A DNA stretch of 64,000 bases from Colias croceus (taxonomy: Eukaryota > Arthropoda > Insecta > Lepidoptera > Pieridae). Position numbers and translations under genes: made by a program. The stretch's first letter is position 1. Each line of letters starts with the position of its first letter. Where the stretch lies: assembly GCF_905220415.1 (NCBI RefSeq), contig NC_059547.1, positions 4,104,501-4,168,500 of the forward strand, read 5' to 3'. Shown one piece after another: positions 1 through 14,520 of the stretch. The notes under the pieces are model-generated. The model searched no databases and was not told the origin of the DNA. It was given only the letters and a program-made list of their open reading frames with translations.

Positions 1-2131
1 CACACAGTGAAAAGAACAAGAGGAGTTAATCATATTGCTCAACTAAAATAATCGCGCGACTAACAGTCAGGAAGATAATATTATAGATACAAAGCTTATG
101 ACTTAGGCGTATTTTTCTCACGGGATTCATGCGATAGTATGAACTCCGCCCAGGGCACGCCTGCGGCGGTACAAGGTGACGTTCAAATCTGGAATGATTC
201 CTACATTTTTAACGACCTAGGTCCGGTTTGAAGCTAGCTTCGATAGAAGCTCCAGGTTTTGCTTTTGCGTTACATGTTGAAACTCATTACAGTCCAAATG
301 CCTGAAGGCTATACTTTGCGATAAATTAAATTCTGTTTCACAGCTATGCGGTATACCACGCATTATTTATTAATGGCCAATTCTAATTATGAAATATGTT
401 TTACGTAGCTTAAAGTTTATGTTTATTTAATAATTTAGTGCATTATTGTTCCATTTAATAAGCCTGAATAGAAAGGTCAGAACGGAATTCTGTTTAAGAT
501 AAGGTTAGGCCCGCCCACTGAGCTTAGTGCTAGGCTACAATCCTCACAAAACAATGATATAAAACCTTTAGGCAATAACCTTATTGGAAGACCAATTGTG
601 TTGAAACTTTATGACCAAAGTTCTAAATTAGAGAACCATCGAATTTTATCTCATGGATTTTAAATCCATATTCTAACCATACTCTACATTTATTGATCTT
701 TATTAAAAGCAAATATCAGCAAAGTTATGATCAAAGACGTCCATATATTAACCACAGAGAGAGACAGTTCTCTGTAGCAGACGTAACTGACATTTGAGTA
801 AAATAACAGAAGGATTGTTACGAGTAATAACGGACCACCAGCTATCGAACGAGATTTATATGCGAGCATTATGCACACGACGTACAATTCATTGAACATT
901 ATGCTAATTGGGCGTTTCGAATTATGTAAGCACAAATTATCAGCAATAAAATATTAAGGAAATATTTCTTATTACTTAAACGAATGCTGATGTACCGGTA
1001 CAAGGTTCATGTTTTTATAATTATTTTTTACTTAAACATCTCCCTCAAATAGCATTGATCTGAGATATACTGGTTTATATCCCTGATCCTGATATGATTG
1101 ATATCCCGATCCATCTAATTCTAACACCTCAAAATGTGCATGTATAAAAAATAATGTGTCTTCATTCTGATAAAATGACTTAACATAATTGAAAATTAAT
1201 TGAGTTATATGACAGTAGAAAAATATATAGGTATAGGACAGTTAGATCTCTAGCGAATATTTCCACGACTATCATAGCATTTATAAATATTCATGTTTTA
1301 CTTTATTAATGTAGGATATAGGACATCCCCAACCCCTGCCTATTTCGTAGGAAGTCTGTTTATTAATATTTTTTGTTATTTTGTCCTGTTCTTTAATACT
1401 GACTCAAGTATAAAACAAAGTTCTGCCCACCTCGGTAAGAAAACATTAAAAAGTACTGTTAAAACCAGTACTAATTTTATTTCTGACATGATGTAAGTGA
1501 TAGAGGAATATATTAAATAACATCCATGAAACATACCAGACATTAATATAATGTATTCGGCAATGGTATGCGACAGCATGCAACAGTCAAATGTAAACAA
1601 TGCGGAGATATAATACAGCCACATAAATTCCTTGGATTCTCTAAAATATCATCGTTGGCACGGATAACACATATTGAATTAGGAATTCAACTCTCGGCGT
1701 AGCAAGTATTCGCAGGTCCTGGAGGTAAACAAATTGCACGGGTAACTATTTTGAGAATACCATGCATTTTCAATTTGCATTTTGAGTATTTTGTAACGTT
1801 AATATTTTTCTCCTTTCGTCCAAAGATAATTTTACATTATCTAATTGCTGTGTAGTATATTAAATTTTAAAGTCACCGTTACAGTGCCACGCTACTACAT
1901 GTTCATCTTAGTTTTTAATAGTTTTAGCGGTTTTCTTTCTTATAGATACTAAAATTACGAAAAGTATCAATGTAAAAAAATTCTACTGAAACGTAATAAC
2001 TAAATTTACTTATCTACATATACAATATCTCGCATGCACAAAGTATGGAATCGGTGACAAAATACAAAATGCGATGAAAAAATACCCTCTACCACAGACT
2101 AATAATATTATACTACGTATACAACCTCTAC

Positions 2132-2189
2132 CTTAGATTAAGGATTGGTCTCCGCGCGCGCGCATAGCGCGATCAATCCTTAATCTAAG
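2132..2189. repeat. GC-centred perfect hairpin
   Basis: The arms CTTAGATTAAGGATTG (2132-2147) and CAATCCTTAATCTAAG (2174-2189) are perfect 16-bp inverted repeats. They enclose 26 bases dominated by alternating CG. The hairpin is flanked by direct repeats cctctac (2125-2131 and 2191-2197). This could be a very small inverted-repeat element with a target-site duplication, or a structured RNA or DNA site. However, ccctctac also occurs at 2085-2092, so the flanking repeats are weak evidence for insertion. Confidence 0.6.
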
Positions 2190-2697
2190 CCCTCTACAAA
2201 GAATTAAACTCTCGCTGACGCTGTCACTCTACAGCTTTCTTACCTTAAAATTTATTTTTGTTAGAAATACCTTAATTTCGTACCTAAATTTCCTATAGTA
2301 TATAGTTTTGTCATTTATCTATTTAATTATATACGTATATAAATAATTCCAATGAACATATTATGCGCTCGACTACTCTTAAAATAATATACCTATAACA
2401 AATTTCCTGCGAATGAAATTATGTAAAAAATATTCTAGGTTTCATTCAGAAAAATTAGATTGTACGTATAACACCGTCAATGAAAAGAATCTTGTACGAA
2501 AGAGGATTCCGTAATTAAATAAGTTTTATCTGAGATGTTTTCGAAGTATTCAACTTTTTATAAACTTCGTACTTAGTGAAAAAGAAAATAATTTACAAAA
2601 TAATCTTAGCATACCAGAAGTTTAATAAAATATTAGAAACTTTTTTATATTTTATAACATAATTCGAGGGATTACAATATTAGATAGTAATTCAAAT

Positions 2698-2832
2698 CTG
2701 CCTTATTGGTCTCTAGTGGTTAGAATAGTCGACTACAGATCGTAAAGTCCAGCTTCCCAGCCCAGAAAAATAATCATCATTTTCTCAGAGAAACGGTTCC
2801 AGTAAGCTATGCATTTGCTTAGCTTACTGGAA
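2698..2832 (+). repeat. Decayed tRNA-derived SINE remnant
   Basis: The motif tctctagtggttagaa resembles a tRNA A-box region. It is followed by gactacagatcgtaaagtcc, where a degenerate B-box would be expected. A related string (gactgccctcagatcgtagat) occurs near 34990, suggesting an old dispersed family. The downstream part folds into a 13-bp hairpin (2797-2832). The match is partial, so family assignment is tentative. Confidence 0.35.
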
Positions 2833-5800
2833 TATACACGTCAAAATTCTCTTATTTAAATTATTCACATGTTTTGTACTTAAACGTTTCATTAGGATGT
2901 CAAGAACACTTAACGTTACGGAGCCCGTCGCTACCGAAGTGGGAAACATTTTGACAAGTTCGTGATCGTGTAACAAACGTCTTGTGACGTATAAGCAATC
3001 ATTAGTACCGAGACATTACATTGTATCTTAATTGTAGCCGAATAAAGTTACATTTATCTTAAAATACTTAATTTATCTTACTTATTGAGATGGATCAGTT
3101 CCACTTCCTCCCTGAAATTCATACCTTGGATCGAATTACCTTTTTAAGTTTTGAGAACTAGAATGCACCTGTCCACATAATATGTAATACATATAAAAAT
3201 AAAAAAACTCTTTTGGAAAAAAAATATTATTATTAAAAATTGGACTTTACCTTTTTTATAATAATAACCTTTTATAGTTTGAATGTAGGTATAGGTGTAT
3301 ACGGCTTTAAATAATCCGACATTGCCACGACATCTTAAGAATATTGTGCATTATAAGATTAAGAATATGCCACGTGTCCGATACGATGGCGATATGACAC
3401 GAAAATGTCGTTCATATTAACGAGGTACATAGGTACTATAGGATTATCTGCACAGACACTTTTATGGTATTAGATGTTAACATTATTAAGTTAGTTTGTG
3501 TCCTCAGTCCTGAGGATAAATAAAACGCACTTTATAAAATTTTATAGCCAATAATATGTAGATATTTATATCTTTATACAGAGATATTTTATAAATGTTG
3601 TGCAAATTGGTAACTACATTACCCACTCTTATTTGTATATAAATAAAATATCAAATGCAAAAGTTTGGAACGTTTACACTGATTGTGAATTCTCCAGGCA
3701 CATGGCGAATAATAGGTATGAATCAAACGAAAAAAGAACGTGAATAATTCCAAAGAAAATTCTGCATGAAATTCTTGACACTATTATTTTCGTATGTATA
3801 TTAGAATGGTTCACAACATTAATATATAATTAATAACTGAGATGGTTAATATAATCTTCCGGATTACCATAAACAGGCGGGCCCCGCTGAACTATATCAT
3901 ATCAATGATTAACACTGTTTCGAAACACGGAGGAAATGTCACCATAATTCCAACGCCTTAACAGCAGCACCTCCTTAAAAACATTCGCAGTTGTAGCAGT
4001 CGACTAAAACTTACCATAAATCTCACGAACTAAATCACCTTAACATATCGTTTCATACCTCAAATCTTTCGCACACATCCTCTTTGATGTACCTCGGAGT
4101 TCAGTAACGTCCGGCAAGCTGCCAAAGTATTACCATAAAACAAAATTGCTAGTGATGTACCGAAGCGGTTAACCTTTGGCAGATGAAGAATTTATAGCAC
4201 ATAGTCACTATTTAACAGATCGCTTTAACAGCTGTACAATGTACCTACGTTTACAAACATAGTACTGTTGTTAGTAACTACACATCGCAGGATATTAAGT
4301 CGCATTTATGAAATTATATTTTTCTTTCAAAAAATTCAACTTTCCTGTTCCTATGACCTTTTCCGAACATCGGAACATATAAAAACTTTCTAACATGTTT
4401 CTATTGTAAATGTTTCACATGTTTCAATTTCACACAAAAGAGCAATAAACATCGCTAAGATTTTTGTAAGTAGTAAGATAGAATAAATGTTTTGATAGAT
4501 GTTATTTAACTGATAAACATTTTGCCGACACGCAGTCCAGACGTAAATCTGCAAAATGCTTTCCAATACAAATTGTATACAAGGCGATATACTATAACTA
4601 CATAGTGAAGCTAAATGTTAAAACATCCATTACTCCTGCCTCTTATTAAAAACAAATCATAAATAATAATGAGCCTGAGCGGTTTTTCCGATACGTTATC
4701 TAAATGCTTGAACACATTGATACTGCGCATGTGTGGATACAGTAATAAATAAACGAAAGGATGAGTCATGTAAAGCTTGCCTTCAGAAAGATTTGCGCTT
4801 TAAAGCGTTTACATATATAAATAGCCGGGTTGAGGTTGACATAGAAATGGCCACTATAAAAGATATAGGTAGAATTGTATATTTTAATATAAATAAGGCA
4901 ACTTTGAGTTGGACGACTCGAAAAGTGATAAAGGATCGGAAATGGCTATTATTGCAGAAAAATCAAAAAGCTTTCAAACTATTCTCTGATATAATTTAAA
5001 TATCAAATCCATATCAAGTTCTATTACAAAAATAATCTCTGAATACTTAATACAATACATGAAAAAAGACGATTATGGATTTTCACACATACGTAGTACG
5101 TTTGTATACAGAAATGTCTGCTAATAGACTAAAATGCTCATATCTATACGCTAACAAATTCAGCATACAATTAGATTGATTTAAATATATTGTAGAATCT
5201 TTCTTATTATGAAATGGCAAAAATTCGCAAAAACAAAAGGATACTTTTGTTTTTTTAAGCCTTTTTTCTAACTTCTGCCCACCGTCCGTTATTTTACAAG
5301 AAATATCCATCTAAGTTGGAAAATTGTCATTTATTTAATTATTGTATCAAGACCTTAATCAAGACATTCAAAGTCAAAAGTTTGATAAATTGTCCAAAGA
5401 ACGTCTGCATTTATTATTTATTTATTGTTTTACTCTCGTGTATAACTATTTATATTTTGTTAAGTGTTAATAACATCTATAAGATCTTTTAATTACCTAA
5501 TAAAATGAAAATATACCTAGAAATAGAAGCAATTTCTTCTTATAGTACCTACATTTTGATACCAGCAACTTTATTTCTAAGGTGAGGTATTCACGAGAGA
5601 GCCACTTTAAAGTGAAATTTACCGAAATCTTCTGAAATTGCCTTTAGTCGTAGTTAGAAACAATATGAAGGTGGATTCATTTATAAAATATATTATATGT
5701 AATTATGTTTGTTAAGTAAAGTTTTCTTTTATAATTCTAGAAAGATAAAACACATTAAAGAACATTTTACGAACATTAAGTGCCATAACAATTCGCACTT

Positions 5801-7968
5801 AAGTAATAGACACCATTTCTAACAACTAAGTAAAACGATAAATTATTATTGTTGATATGATGTCAAAATGTATTAGGACTTATGCCTCTAACATTTGTTT
5901 ATAGAACAAGAAGTCCTAACAAATCAATAACACATTCATTCGTCAAAGATAACTGAAAAGAATTTGCGAGGATGCTATTAAAATCATCCAGTCGTTTTGA
6001 CGTTTGAAATATGAAGGTCTCTATATCCCATGTCAACCCATATCCTCAAGCGGCCAAAGCTATAAATTACTTTCGAATATCTTAATTTAATGCATGATAT
6101 GTTATGGATAAAGGAAGTAGAAAAGTATATTTGGTCGACTTTATTACTTCGTATAAGACTTTACGATTTCTTTGCCTTTGTCGTATTTCGTAAAAATTAA
6201 CAACATATCGCTTACATGCATTATGCAATAAATTTTTAAATATTCATAAAAACTATTAATAATTCTAAATTTGTTTTCCTAATCCTATTGTATTTTCGTA
6301 ATCCTTTCATTGCTCATATAGTATTATCACAAGTATTATTTAGTATTGCATTTTACAAATAGCAAAATTTTTTATGGAAAGTCTATAATAAAATCAACAT
6401 AAAAATATTAAAGTAATCAAGACTGGAAACGGCCTATACCATGATGCTTCCGTACGTATCAATATCAATGTACTACGAATCGACAAGCTTTTTGGCTCGG
6501 CTCCAACAAAACGATCAGGCGTTACCGTTTTATGCTAACAAACACTAACTGAATTTATGGAACTCCTGGGAACCGCAGACCGGCTTTTTAATACTTGCCT
6601 CCTATTATATTTTATGTGAATAGATTTAAACCATGTTTGCGTCTATGTTCCCGCCGTATTTCGAGATCGTTCTAGACACTCTGTCTTTGAATATAACCGT
6701 AGTATGACTCCACGCATTCATGATGAACACATTTGCTTAGCAACATCAAACATGTTGTATCTAAATGTTGAGGAGTTGATGTAAGATCAGCAATGTTTTT
6801 GAAAACTTTGTTTAAGTGGTGACGCTCCTAAGCAATAAGCAGCAATTATTAAAAATAGAAACTAAAATTATTTCTCTTTTGAAATTTACAAAATAAATGC
6901 GCTCTATTATAGATAATGATTATTATAGATATTTAAAAAGTTGTGCGATTTATCTTAGCTTATAAAATATACATACAATGTTATTATGGTGACAAATGAC
7001 AATGAACATTGAACGCAACAGGAAAGTTAAAAATGGTTATATTTTCTCTACTATAAATATAGCATCAAAAACTTTTTCTCAGCAAGCATGACAGGAGAAA
7101 ATTGTAACAAACAAGAACAACAATAAGAATAGGTTGACCCAGATTCCTGATAGAACCCTTTTTTTACACACCATAGTTAAATTCAAATATTTGACAACCT
7201 AAATTGCTTGGTTTATTTAGTGCGATTTTCTTTTTGTCCGCGGAAAACGCTGTTGTGTATGGTTTTTGGTAAATTATTAGAAGAAAAAAATTTAATTAGC
7301 TCTGTGAAATTGATTTAAAAGATAAGGTTACTTATTACAATGAGGAATTGGTTTACGTAAGCGTGAGTCTCTTATCTTTTCCTGATTTTAATTTGAGGTA
7401 TAGAGTTGTACAATTTTACGTAATCCACTACGACAATAATTTTAAGACAGATAAGAATGTTATGTAACTCTATTGTTATATAGTTGTTAAAGATTCCACT
7501 AACGATGCTTTGTTGACGAAAAAGAATGCATAAATCTTAAAAGATAGCAAAACCTAACATGTTATTTGATGAAAAGCAATAAGCAAACTATTAATTTGTT
7601 TAAGTAAAGTTAAATTGCCTTATTGTTATGTTAAATTAACGTAAGAAATACATCATTGCAAGATATGTTATAGGTATATTGCAAGCGATAGAATTAAAAT
7701 AAGTGTAATTTCCTAAGATACCATTTACCATAGCATTGACCACGGATAATATAATACTAGGTGTATATTTATAATGCGATAAAATACTTACATGATGCGT
7801 TATTGTCTATTACAATGAAGTTTTGCGGAATATACGAATTGCAATGCAATGTAGAGTCATTCGAGTGAGAAGTTGATAGTCAAAGTCTACATACTTCTAA
7901 AGTCGTTTTCCAACAACAAATCAATCCATACATTGCTCGTATATTTGTATGAGAATTCCTTCCTTTAC

Positions 7969-8068
7969 CTATCTTATGAAATAGCTTTTTAATTTTTATG
8001 TGCACATGAGTGGAAAGCGTCCGCGACATTGTCAAGGCCGCGAAGCCGGCGCCTACGTTCCTTCTACA
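7969..8068 (-). other. Exon-like GC-rich segment (minus strand)
   Basis: A 100-nt block that is much more GC-rich than its surroundings is bounded on the minus strand by a 3' splice-like TTGCAG and a 5' splice-like GATAG/GTAAAG. One frame is open through it and includes GAGFAALTMSRTLS. I do not recognise the peptide and see no partner exon. It may be an isolated exon, a fragment of a repeat, or chance. Confidence 0.15.
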
Positions 8069-8729
8069 CTGCAACGAACGTACTACGAGTACACTGGACC
8101 ACACTAGGTGAATTTGTGTCTAGTATTTTGTATGGAAAATATTATTTATATATTTCTATTCTTTAAAAAAATGTTTATAAAGAATTGGAATGTTAGAAAA
8201 CTAAAATGTCAAATTCAAATACTTATTATTTCAACAATTGTTCTTCCATCTGTCTATTTTTACACCATAGCGGACTTTAACGATTTTATGATTATGATTT
8301 ATGATATTTGTTATTAATTTTGTCCTTATATTTATACTCATAACATTTGCAAGGCATTGTTTTATATCTATTCATTCAAGAATTTTAAAGGTCCAATTCA
8401 TGAATTAGGCATTACTGAAACAACCCCATTCGGAATAATTGTATTCCCAATCTACGGTCCATTAATTTATTTAAACTTAGTAAGTAATTTAACAAATTAA
8501 ATGCCTAAGCGAGATTAATTCGATTCAAAGCTTGGAAATGTCATGGAAATGAACATTTATCAAATTCAAACAACTTTGGCCCATCAACATCACATAAAAA
8601 CTAATAACTTTTTAGACTGAATGACTCCCAACTTTTTGACGATGCCCCGAATTATTGATTTATCCCTAAAACCAAATTACCACGTGTAAGCCGACAATGC
8701 ATCAGTGTTAAAGTTACATAAGTAGGCGA

Positions 8730-8840
8730 ATGCGTTCAGACGTTCAGTTGCGCAAGCGGCAAGCGCGTCCGGGTGCCGTAACGGTCCGCACAATCCGGAA
8801 TGCCGTCGATTCGACGCGCATCGCTATTGCTTCATCCACC
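8730..8840 (+). promoter_or_regulatory. GC-rich patch with initiator-like TCAGTT
   Basis: About 110 bases of CpG-rich sequence in otherwise AT-rich DNA contain ttcagttgcgc, which matches the arthropod initiator core TCAGT. No TATA box and no clear downstream splice donor were seen, so a promoter or enhancer role is only a possibility. Confidence 0.15.
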
Positions 8841-11800
8841 GCACATTTTTGAGCAACCATGCGCCATAATGTAGAGCTGTCAACTGGAATGCCATATCAG
8901 TCCGAGGAAGCAATAAAATCTTTTGATAATTACGACCAAATGGTTTACATTTCCTTCTCCTCGCTTTCCTGTACTATCATGCATAGCAATATCAAACAGA
9001 ACAGAGGAATCTTATGAACCACAAAATAATACTAACATTTCATATACATATTATATACATCCTTATAGAAAATTAATTGTTACCTAAGTGTATATTTTTT
9101 ACACAGTCAGAAGGGTGCATCGCTTTCAGGACCTACGCGTCAACCCTCACAAGTAGTAGCATGACTGCTGCATTACGTAACCTTAAGGAAGTGTTCTTGA
9201 AAAAAATCGTTTTATTAATTAAACGTTCATAAAGGATATCCCCGAAAGCTGAAACGTGTACGTCATCATTTCAATATAACAGAAGTTGTTAAATAAGCGG
9301 ACTTCTAAGAACATTTTAAATGTCTGAATAGACGAAAAGGTATTTTTCATCTCATCCGTCGCATTAATGTTTAAATACAGAAGGCTTTATCATAAAATAT
9401 ACTCCTATGAGAACTAAGCCTGGACCGCTGATTCTTCTGTGAGATCAAAACGTGATCTCCATGGTACTCTACTTACACAAGGATCTTTATCTCCGTACTG
9501 CCACGGTAGTATTTGCCATCTATTATTTATACTTCTCACAAAGAGTTGTTACACCTAACAATATCAAACTTTTAATATTATTTCCACAAACAAAAGAATA
9601 AATAAAACTAATGTTATGATGAAATGACCAAGAGTTACAAAAGCATTACATAACAATTACGTAGATATTTTTCCCAGAACAATTGACATTGCATCTTATT
9701 TCAGAAACATGCTGCAACCATGTTATAGATGATACATTTATGCAAATTAAGGCTGTATTCATAAATTGATTTGAGTTACGGGATCGCATGCCGTAACCGT
9801 TACCTCTTTAACTCATAATATAATGACCTTAAATTTCCCAATTATTCATAATCAGTCACACTGAGCCCGTTTATCAGGCTTTAGAAATAAATGCAAAGTC
9901 ACAGCCATTATTTAAAATTTGTATTGTTATATTTGAATAGATCACAGAATGTCTTAAAGACATATGAATCTGTGTCCCAGATATCACTTAAAATTTTTAT
10001 GTCGATTTTTATCTTGTAAGGAATGAACAATAATTGATTACGATTAGGTAGAGAAAAGATACCTTCTAGTGACTATTAAATAAAAAAGAATGCATTAAAT
10101 AGTTTATGAGTTATCTTTTATTAGACTTTTAATGCTTCTAGATTTAACTTTCAAAGAGTTTCAAATTAATTATTATCATTGTATACGCAATTTATATTAA
10201 TTATCAAATTATACGCAATTAATTTATAATTAAACAATAAGTATTTATTACAACAACAACTACTACAAGATATATAAATTAATCAATTAACGCCTTTGCA
10301 TTGTGTTATTACGTGAAAAAACAAATGCTCTAAGGAAAAAACAAATAAACCTTTGCGGATACCAGATTATTCATGTTCCAAATACTGTTTCTAGATTCAC
10401 TTATAGATGTATGATCCTGTCCTACATAATGTCGGATTTCATAAAACAACCAGGAAGGCGTCTTAAGATTTCACCTTCCATCGAGTTCTCGCTCAACTAA
10501 ATTACTGAACATTTCAACCCAATTACTTGTGGCTCCTTCCTACCTTGATTACCTATATACATAATAAAAGCATGCGCTTTGTTGTATGTTTACTAAATTT
10601 GTTAGATTAGTATCTTTTTCTATATAAAACTATTAAAATTTTTTAGGAAAATGTATTACGCGTCAATCACTCCTTTAAAAACATTTGGATACATGAGTTC
10701 CCAATCACTAAGTATTTATAAATTTTAATTTATTTACGAGCAATTTCGATCAATCATCATCAATCTAAATTTGTTGCGTCGAATATCATCACGTTACGAG
10801 CTCCTCGTTTTCCTTCGTGTGTTGTGCCATACTATTATTCAATATTATCATAATTTAAAGCGTAATAATTCGCAACAAATTATGCAACGCCGGTAGCTGA
10901 GGGACTTCCATAACACAACATAATGAGCGGATACGACTTGCACCTATCACTTTCGACTCTCTTTTGCATATTTCAAAAACGATATTGTTCTTTATTATAA
11001 TTAGGTAGCTTCCTGCCATCTTCTTATTGAAACGGAATAAACACATTTAATATTCAAATATTATGAGAAAAACCGTTTAGTTACTTAATACGGACACGCA
11101 ATCGGAAGCTGCAATCCCATGATTTAAAAAATTACGTTTAATCGTAATTATTTTGGAACAGCATATCAGTTATCACTCAATTTTATTATTAACTAACTTT
11201 TATTATTAACTAACTATTTACACTTTAAAAAATTTAAATGTACTGTTTGATCGTAGAAATAGTACCGAAAATATATTCCATAAGTATATCGAGGTATACT
11301 CCATAAATTCTTATTTATAATCACAATGGACAAAGCGTTCTAGCTCCCATTTTCAGGTTATTGACTTCCTGTGTAATTGGAGTTGTTTAGGCGCCATTTA
11401 TTGTTAGAAATAGCTACTATTATTGGATAATTAGAGAAGTACTATGTACTATTGCTTAATTATTATGTCTGTGCTATGCTGCTGTGTCTGCTTTCCTATA
11501 ATCAAGATATAAAGGGTTATATAAATTTTAAATATATTTATTTCAATCTGGTAGATATTTGTTTCTCATTATCATCTCATTTTAATTCAGGAGTTCAATA
11601 AAGGGTTAGTTATTTTTATTTTGGAATATTTTAGGAAATGTGATAATAATTAACACTGTATACCTAACACTTTTATAACATTTTAACATTAGAAATTCTG
11701 GAAATGTGTGTCAACGTATACCACCTTTTTGTATTCCATCCATATCTAAATATGTAACAAGGAAAACATGTGGTAACTATATAGAAGAGGATTGATTGAA

Positions 11801-13878
11801 TTATTTTCCAGGGAAACAAACTGGAATGTTTTTTTATATCAGTAGATCTATCGACCTTCTTGGTAGCTTTATTCATATGACAATTATTGACAAGAAGTCT
11901 TGGGTATAATCCCAGGACAAGACTAATATTAAAAAATCTTATTTCAATATTTAACCTACTGGTTATGGTAGGTACCTAAGTGCAAATTTTATGTGCATTG
12001 CATAATTTACTGATTTTTACCACGAATTAAAAAGCCATTCGTTATTATAACTAAAAAGAACCAAATAGCGTAAAGTTTACATTGTAAACAGATACTAAAA
12101 TGAAATCTTTCACAGCTATAAATACTTAACAACAATAATATCAATTTCAATCCAGTTATATAATACTCTTCTAAAGTCTGCTTTCTACTGCATTGTAACA
12201 AGAGACAAATAATGTTTAACGCATATTTAACGCGATTTCCAATAATCACGGCCTAAGATCATGAGTCAAGGCTTCATAATAGTATCTCAATAAATATCTC
12301 GGGATTAAAACAAGTTCTTACAATTTGCGGTTAGTTCCACGGTCGTGAGTCACTCAAGTAGTTGAAAGAAACGCTGCCTTTCCTTAACAAACGTTCGTGC
12401 AAGAAAGAGAGGCCACTTTCCTGATTATGCTAAAAAATGTTCTGGTAGGTGACTGTGGTGACTCAACTAGCTCCGTGTATCATTTAAAACACATTACCTG
12501 TTAACCTGTGGGACGATAAGTTAACGACGGCACCATGTCGTAGGAAACTTACGACGGATTGTCTTCTAATGCAAACATTGTTACTAGCCAACGATGTGAG
12601 TAATAAAGAGAATATTTATAAATAAGCAAGATTATAAAAACAATTAGGTTAAGACGTATGATTTTCTAAGCGCATACTGTCAGAACAGTTAATTTGATTA
12701 AAAGTTTTGAAACAATTTTGATACCCAAAAACCTTAACACAATATAAATCTACATTTATCTCCAGTATTTTGTAATTCTAAGCTCGGAGTGGAGTGATTA
12801 ACGATTTACAAAATGCATCTCTACATTTCGCTCTCGTACACCGAAGCTGGGTCAGTAAGTCTCAATTACGCAAATGGAAAAAAGGAAAATTTAGACCGTC
12901 ACCTGAACTGTGCCTGAACTGACCCGAAAATGGGTCGAATGCGGCGTGTATCAACAGGTAACACAGTTTACATCCCGTCGACCATGACCCAATTCTGGCG
13001 TAGGATTTATTGCCCTCTTTATTTGTTTAACGACAGATAATCCCTTTGCTCCGAAATTTAAACGATTAGGATTCATTACAGGACATTCAGATTACGCTTA
13101 AGCTGGCGATAAATACTAATTTCTCAAATATTCAGAAGGTATAATTACACTGAAATTAAATAATCATAAAATATATAAGTATGTTTTATTAAGAACCACG
13201 ATAGATTCAATCGGATTATTCCATGAAATACAGCATAAGAAATTTATGTTTGTTATTTGTTTTATGAGTTTATTTTGTAAAGCAATCTGCTGTCTTCCTT
13301 CATCATTCATTACCTAACCTTTTTCATAATCTCTAAGTTACATATCGCTAACGAATGTTTGTCCTCAAACGAAAATTTTAATTATTCAATTACTTTCTTT
13401 ACCACTGACCTATGTGCAAGCTGTAAATCATTAACTGACATAAAATCAAGAAAGTGAAACTGTGCCAGTAAACAATTTTCATAAAAAAGCTCAAAATTAA
13501 CAGTGCGTATAGTTTCTGTTTATTTTTGCTTGTTAAGACTAACAGAGAAGTTCATAGCTTAGTTAGTTTAGAATCGTTAAAACGGTGAAAACTTAACGGA
13601 TTGGTTTTATGAGAATCTATAATTAACGAACCGACAGCTTCTAATTACAAACCAATGCTCTGTAAATTGCTAATAATTTGAAATAAGTTACCTATATTTG
13701 AAAAATATGGCAAATATTTATAATGTTTAAATCAGAAAAGATTAAACTACTAGAATCAGAATATTGGCCATTGAAAGCAAGTCAAATAAAAATCGTATAT
13801 ATAATCGCGCACTAAACTAGAAGTAATAAAAAGAATCGCGGTAGTTTTAAGGCAGATAACATGATTGTAAAAGTTGCA

Positions 13879-13932
13879 CACGTGGGCACTGACGCACGTT
13901 ACTTCGAGTTTGTAAACACGGTGTCACGTGAC
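13879..13932. promoter_or_regulatory. Pair of CACGTG E-boxes
   Basis: CACGTG occurs at 13879-13884 and 13925-13930. The second lies inside the perfect 10-bp palindrome GTCACGTGAC, the optimal site for bHLH-zip factors of the USF/TFEB/Mitf type. There is no gene next to it, so function is unknown. Confidence 0.3.
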
Positions 13933-14505
13933 TCGTTGAACCTTTATTTTAGACTTCTCATTCATCGATATAATACTATTGTTGTAATAACGTAGCAAGA
14001 ACGTATTATAGTGTAAACTGTAACCAATACAATGGCTTGTGATGAAAATGTGTGTAAAGTACCTAATACATAGAATGAATTGATTGTATGTTTGGCGTTT
14101 GCTACGTAAAAGCTCTTAAACTTCTGAAGGCATTATAAAAATTATTGAGTTAAGAGAGAAGTTGCAAAATTATTCGAAACTTAAACTATATCCAGAGCAT
14201 GTTTAGAAATTTTCACTTTAAAATTGTTTGTGTACATAGCAAAAGAACAATAGGAGCTTTCGCAGTGCGCACGCATGGGAAGCGACAAATTTTCCTCACT
14301 TCTTACTCGTACCTCGTACCCATGTTCGTACACCATGACCGACGTTGACGGGTAGGTACAGTACAGTTCTATGAACTTTGAAATACAAAAATCCAACCTC
14401 AATTGTTTCAACAGTCTTTCAAGAGTCTGGTTGAATTGCAACAAATAAATAATATTACAATTTAAATATTAGGTCATCCTTTACTACCAATTCAATAAAA
14501 TCATT

Positions 14506-14520
14506 AATTTAGCGATATTT
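14506..14520. repeat. Target-site duplication, copy 1
   Basis: AATTTAGCGATATTT, identical to 19948-19962. Its last three T bases cannot be separated from the adjoining T-run of the tail, so the exact boundary may shift by up to three bases. Confidence 0.9.

Larger units (their letters stand above)
1..14505. other. Intergenic or intronic DNA without a supported gene
   Basis: AT-rich DNA in all frames with only short, non-homologous reading frames. The parts that stand out are listed separately: a GC-centred hairpin (2132-2189), a tRNA-like SINE remnant (about 2698-2832), an exon-like GC-rich patch (7969-8068), a GC-rich patch with an initiator-like motif (8730-8840) and paired E-boxes (13879-13932). 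A further GC-rich patch lies at about 120-240. No tRNA or rRNA gene was recognised. Confidence 0.6.

Noticed and set aside
4733..4999. 88-codon plus-strand frame with a KACLQKDLRFKAF-like start
   Set aside because: Starts with GTG, no homology recognised, no splice signals and no compositional contrast with the surroundings; possible remnant but unsupported.
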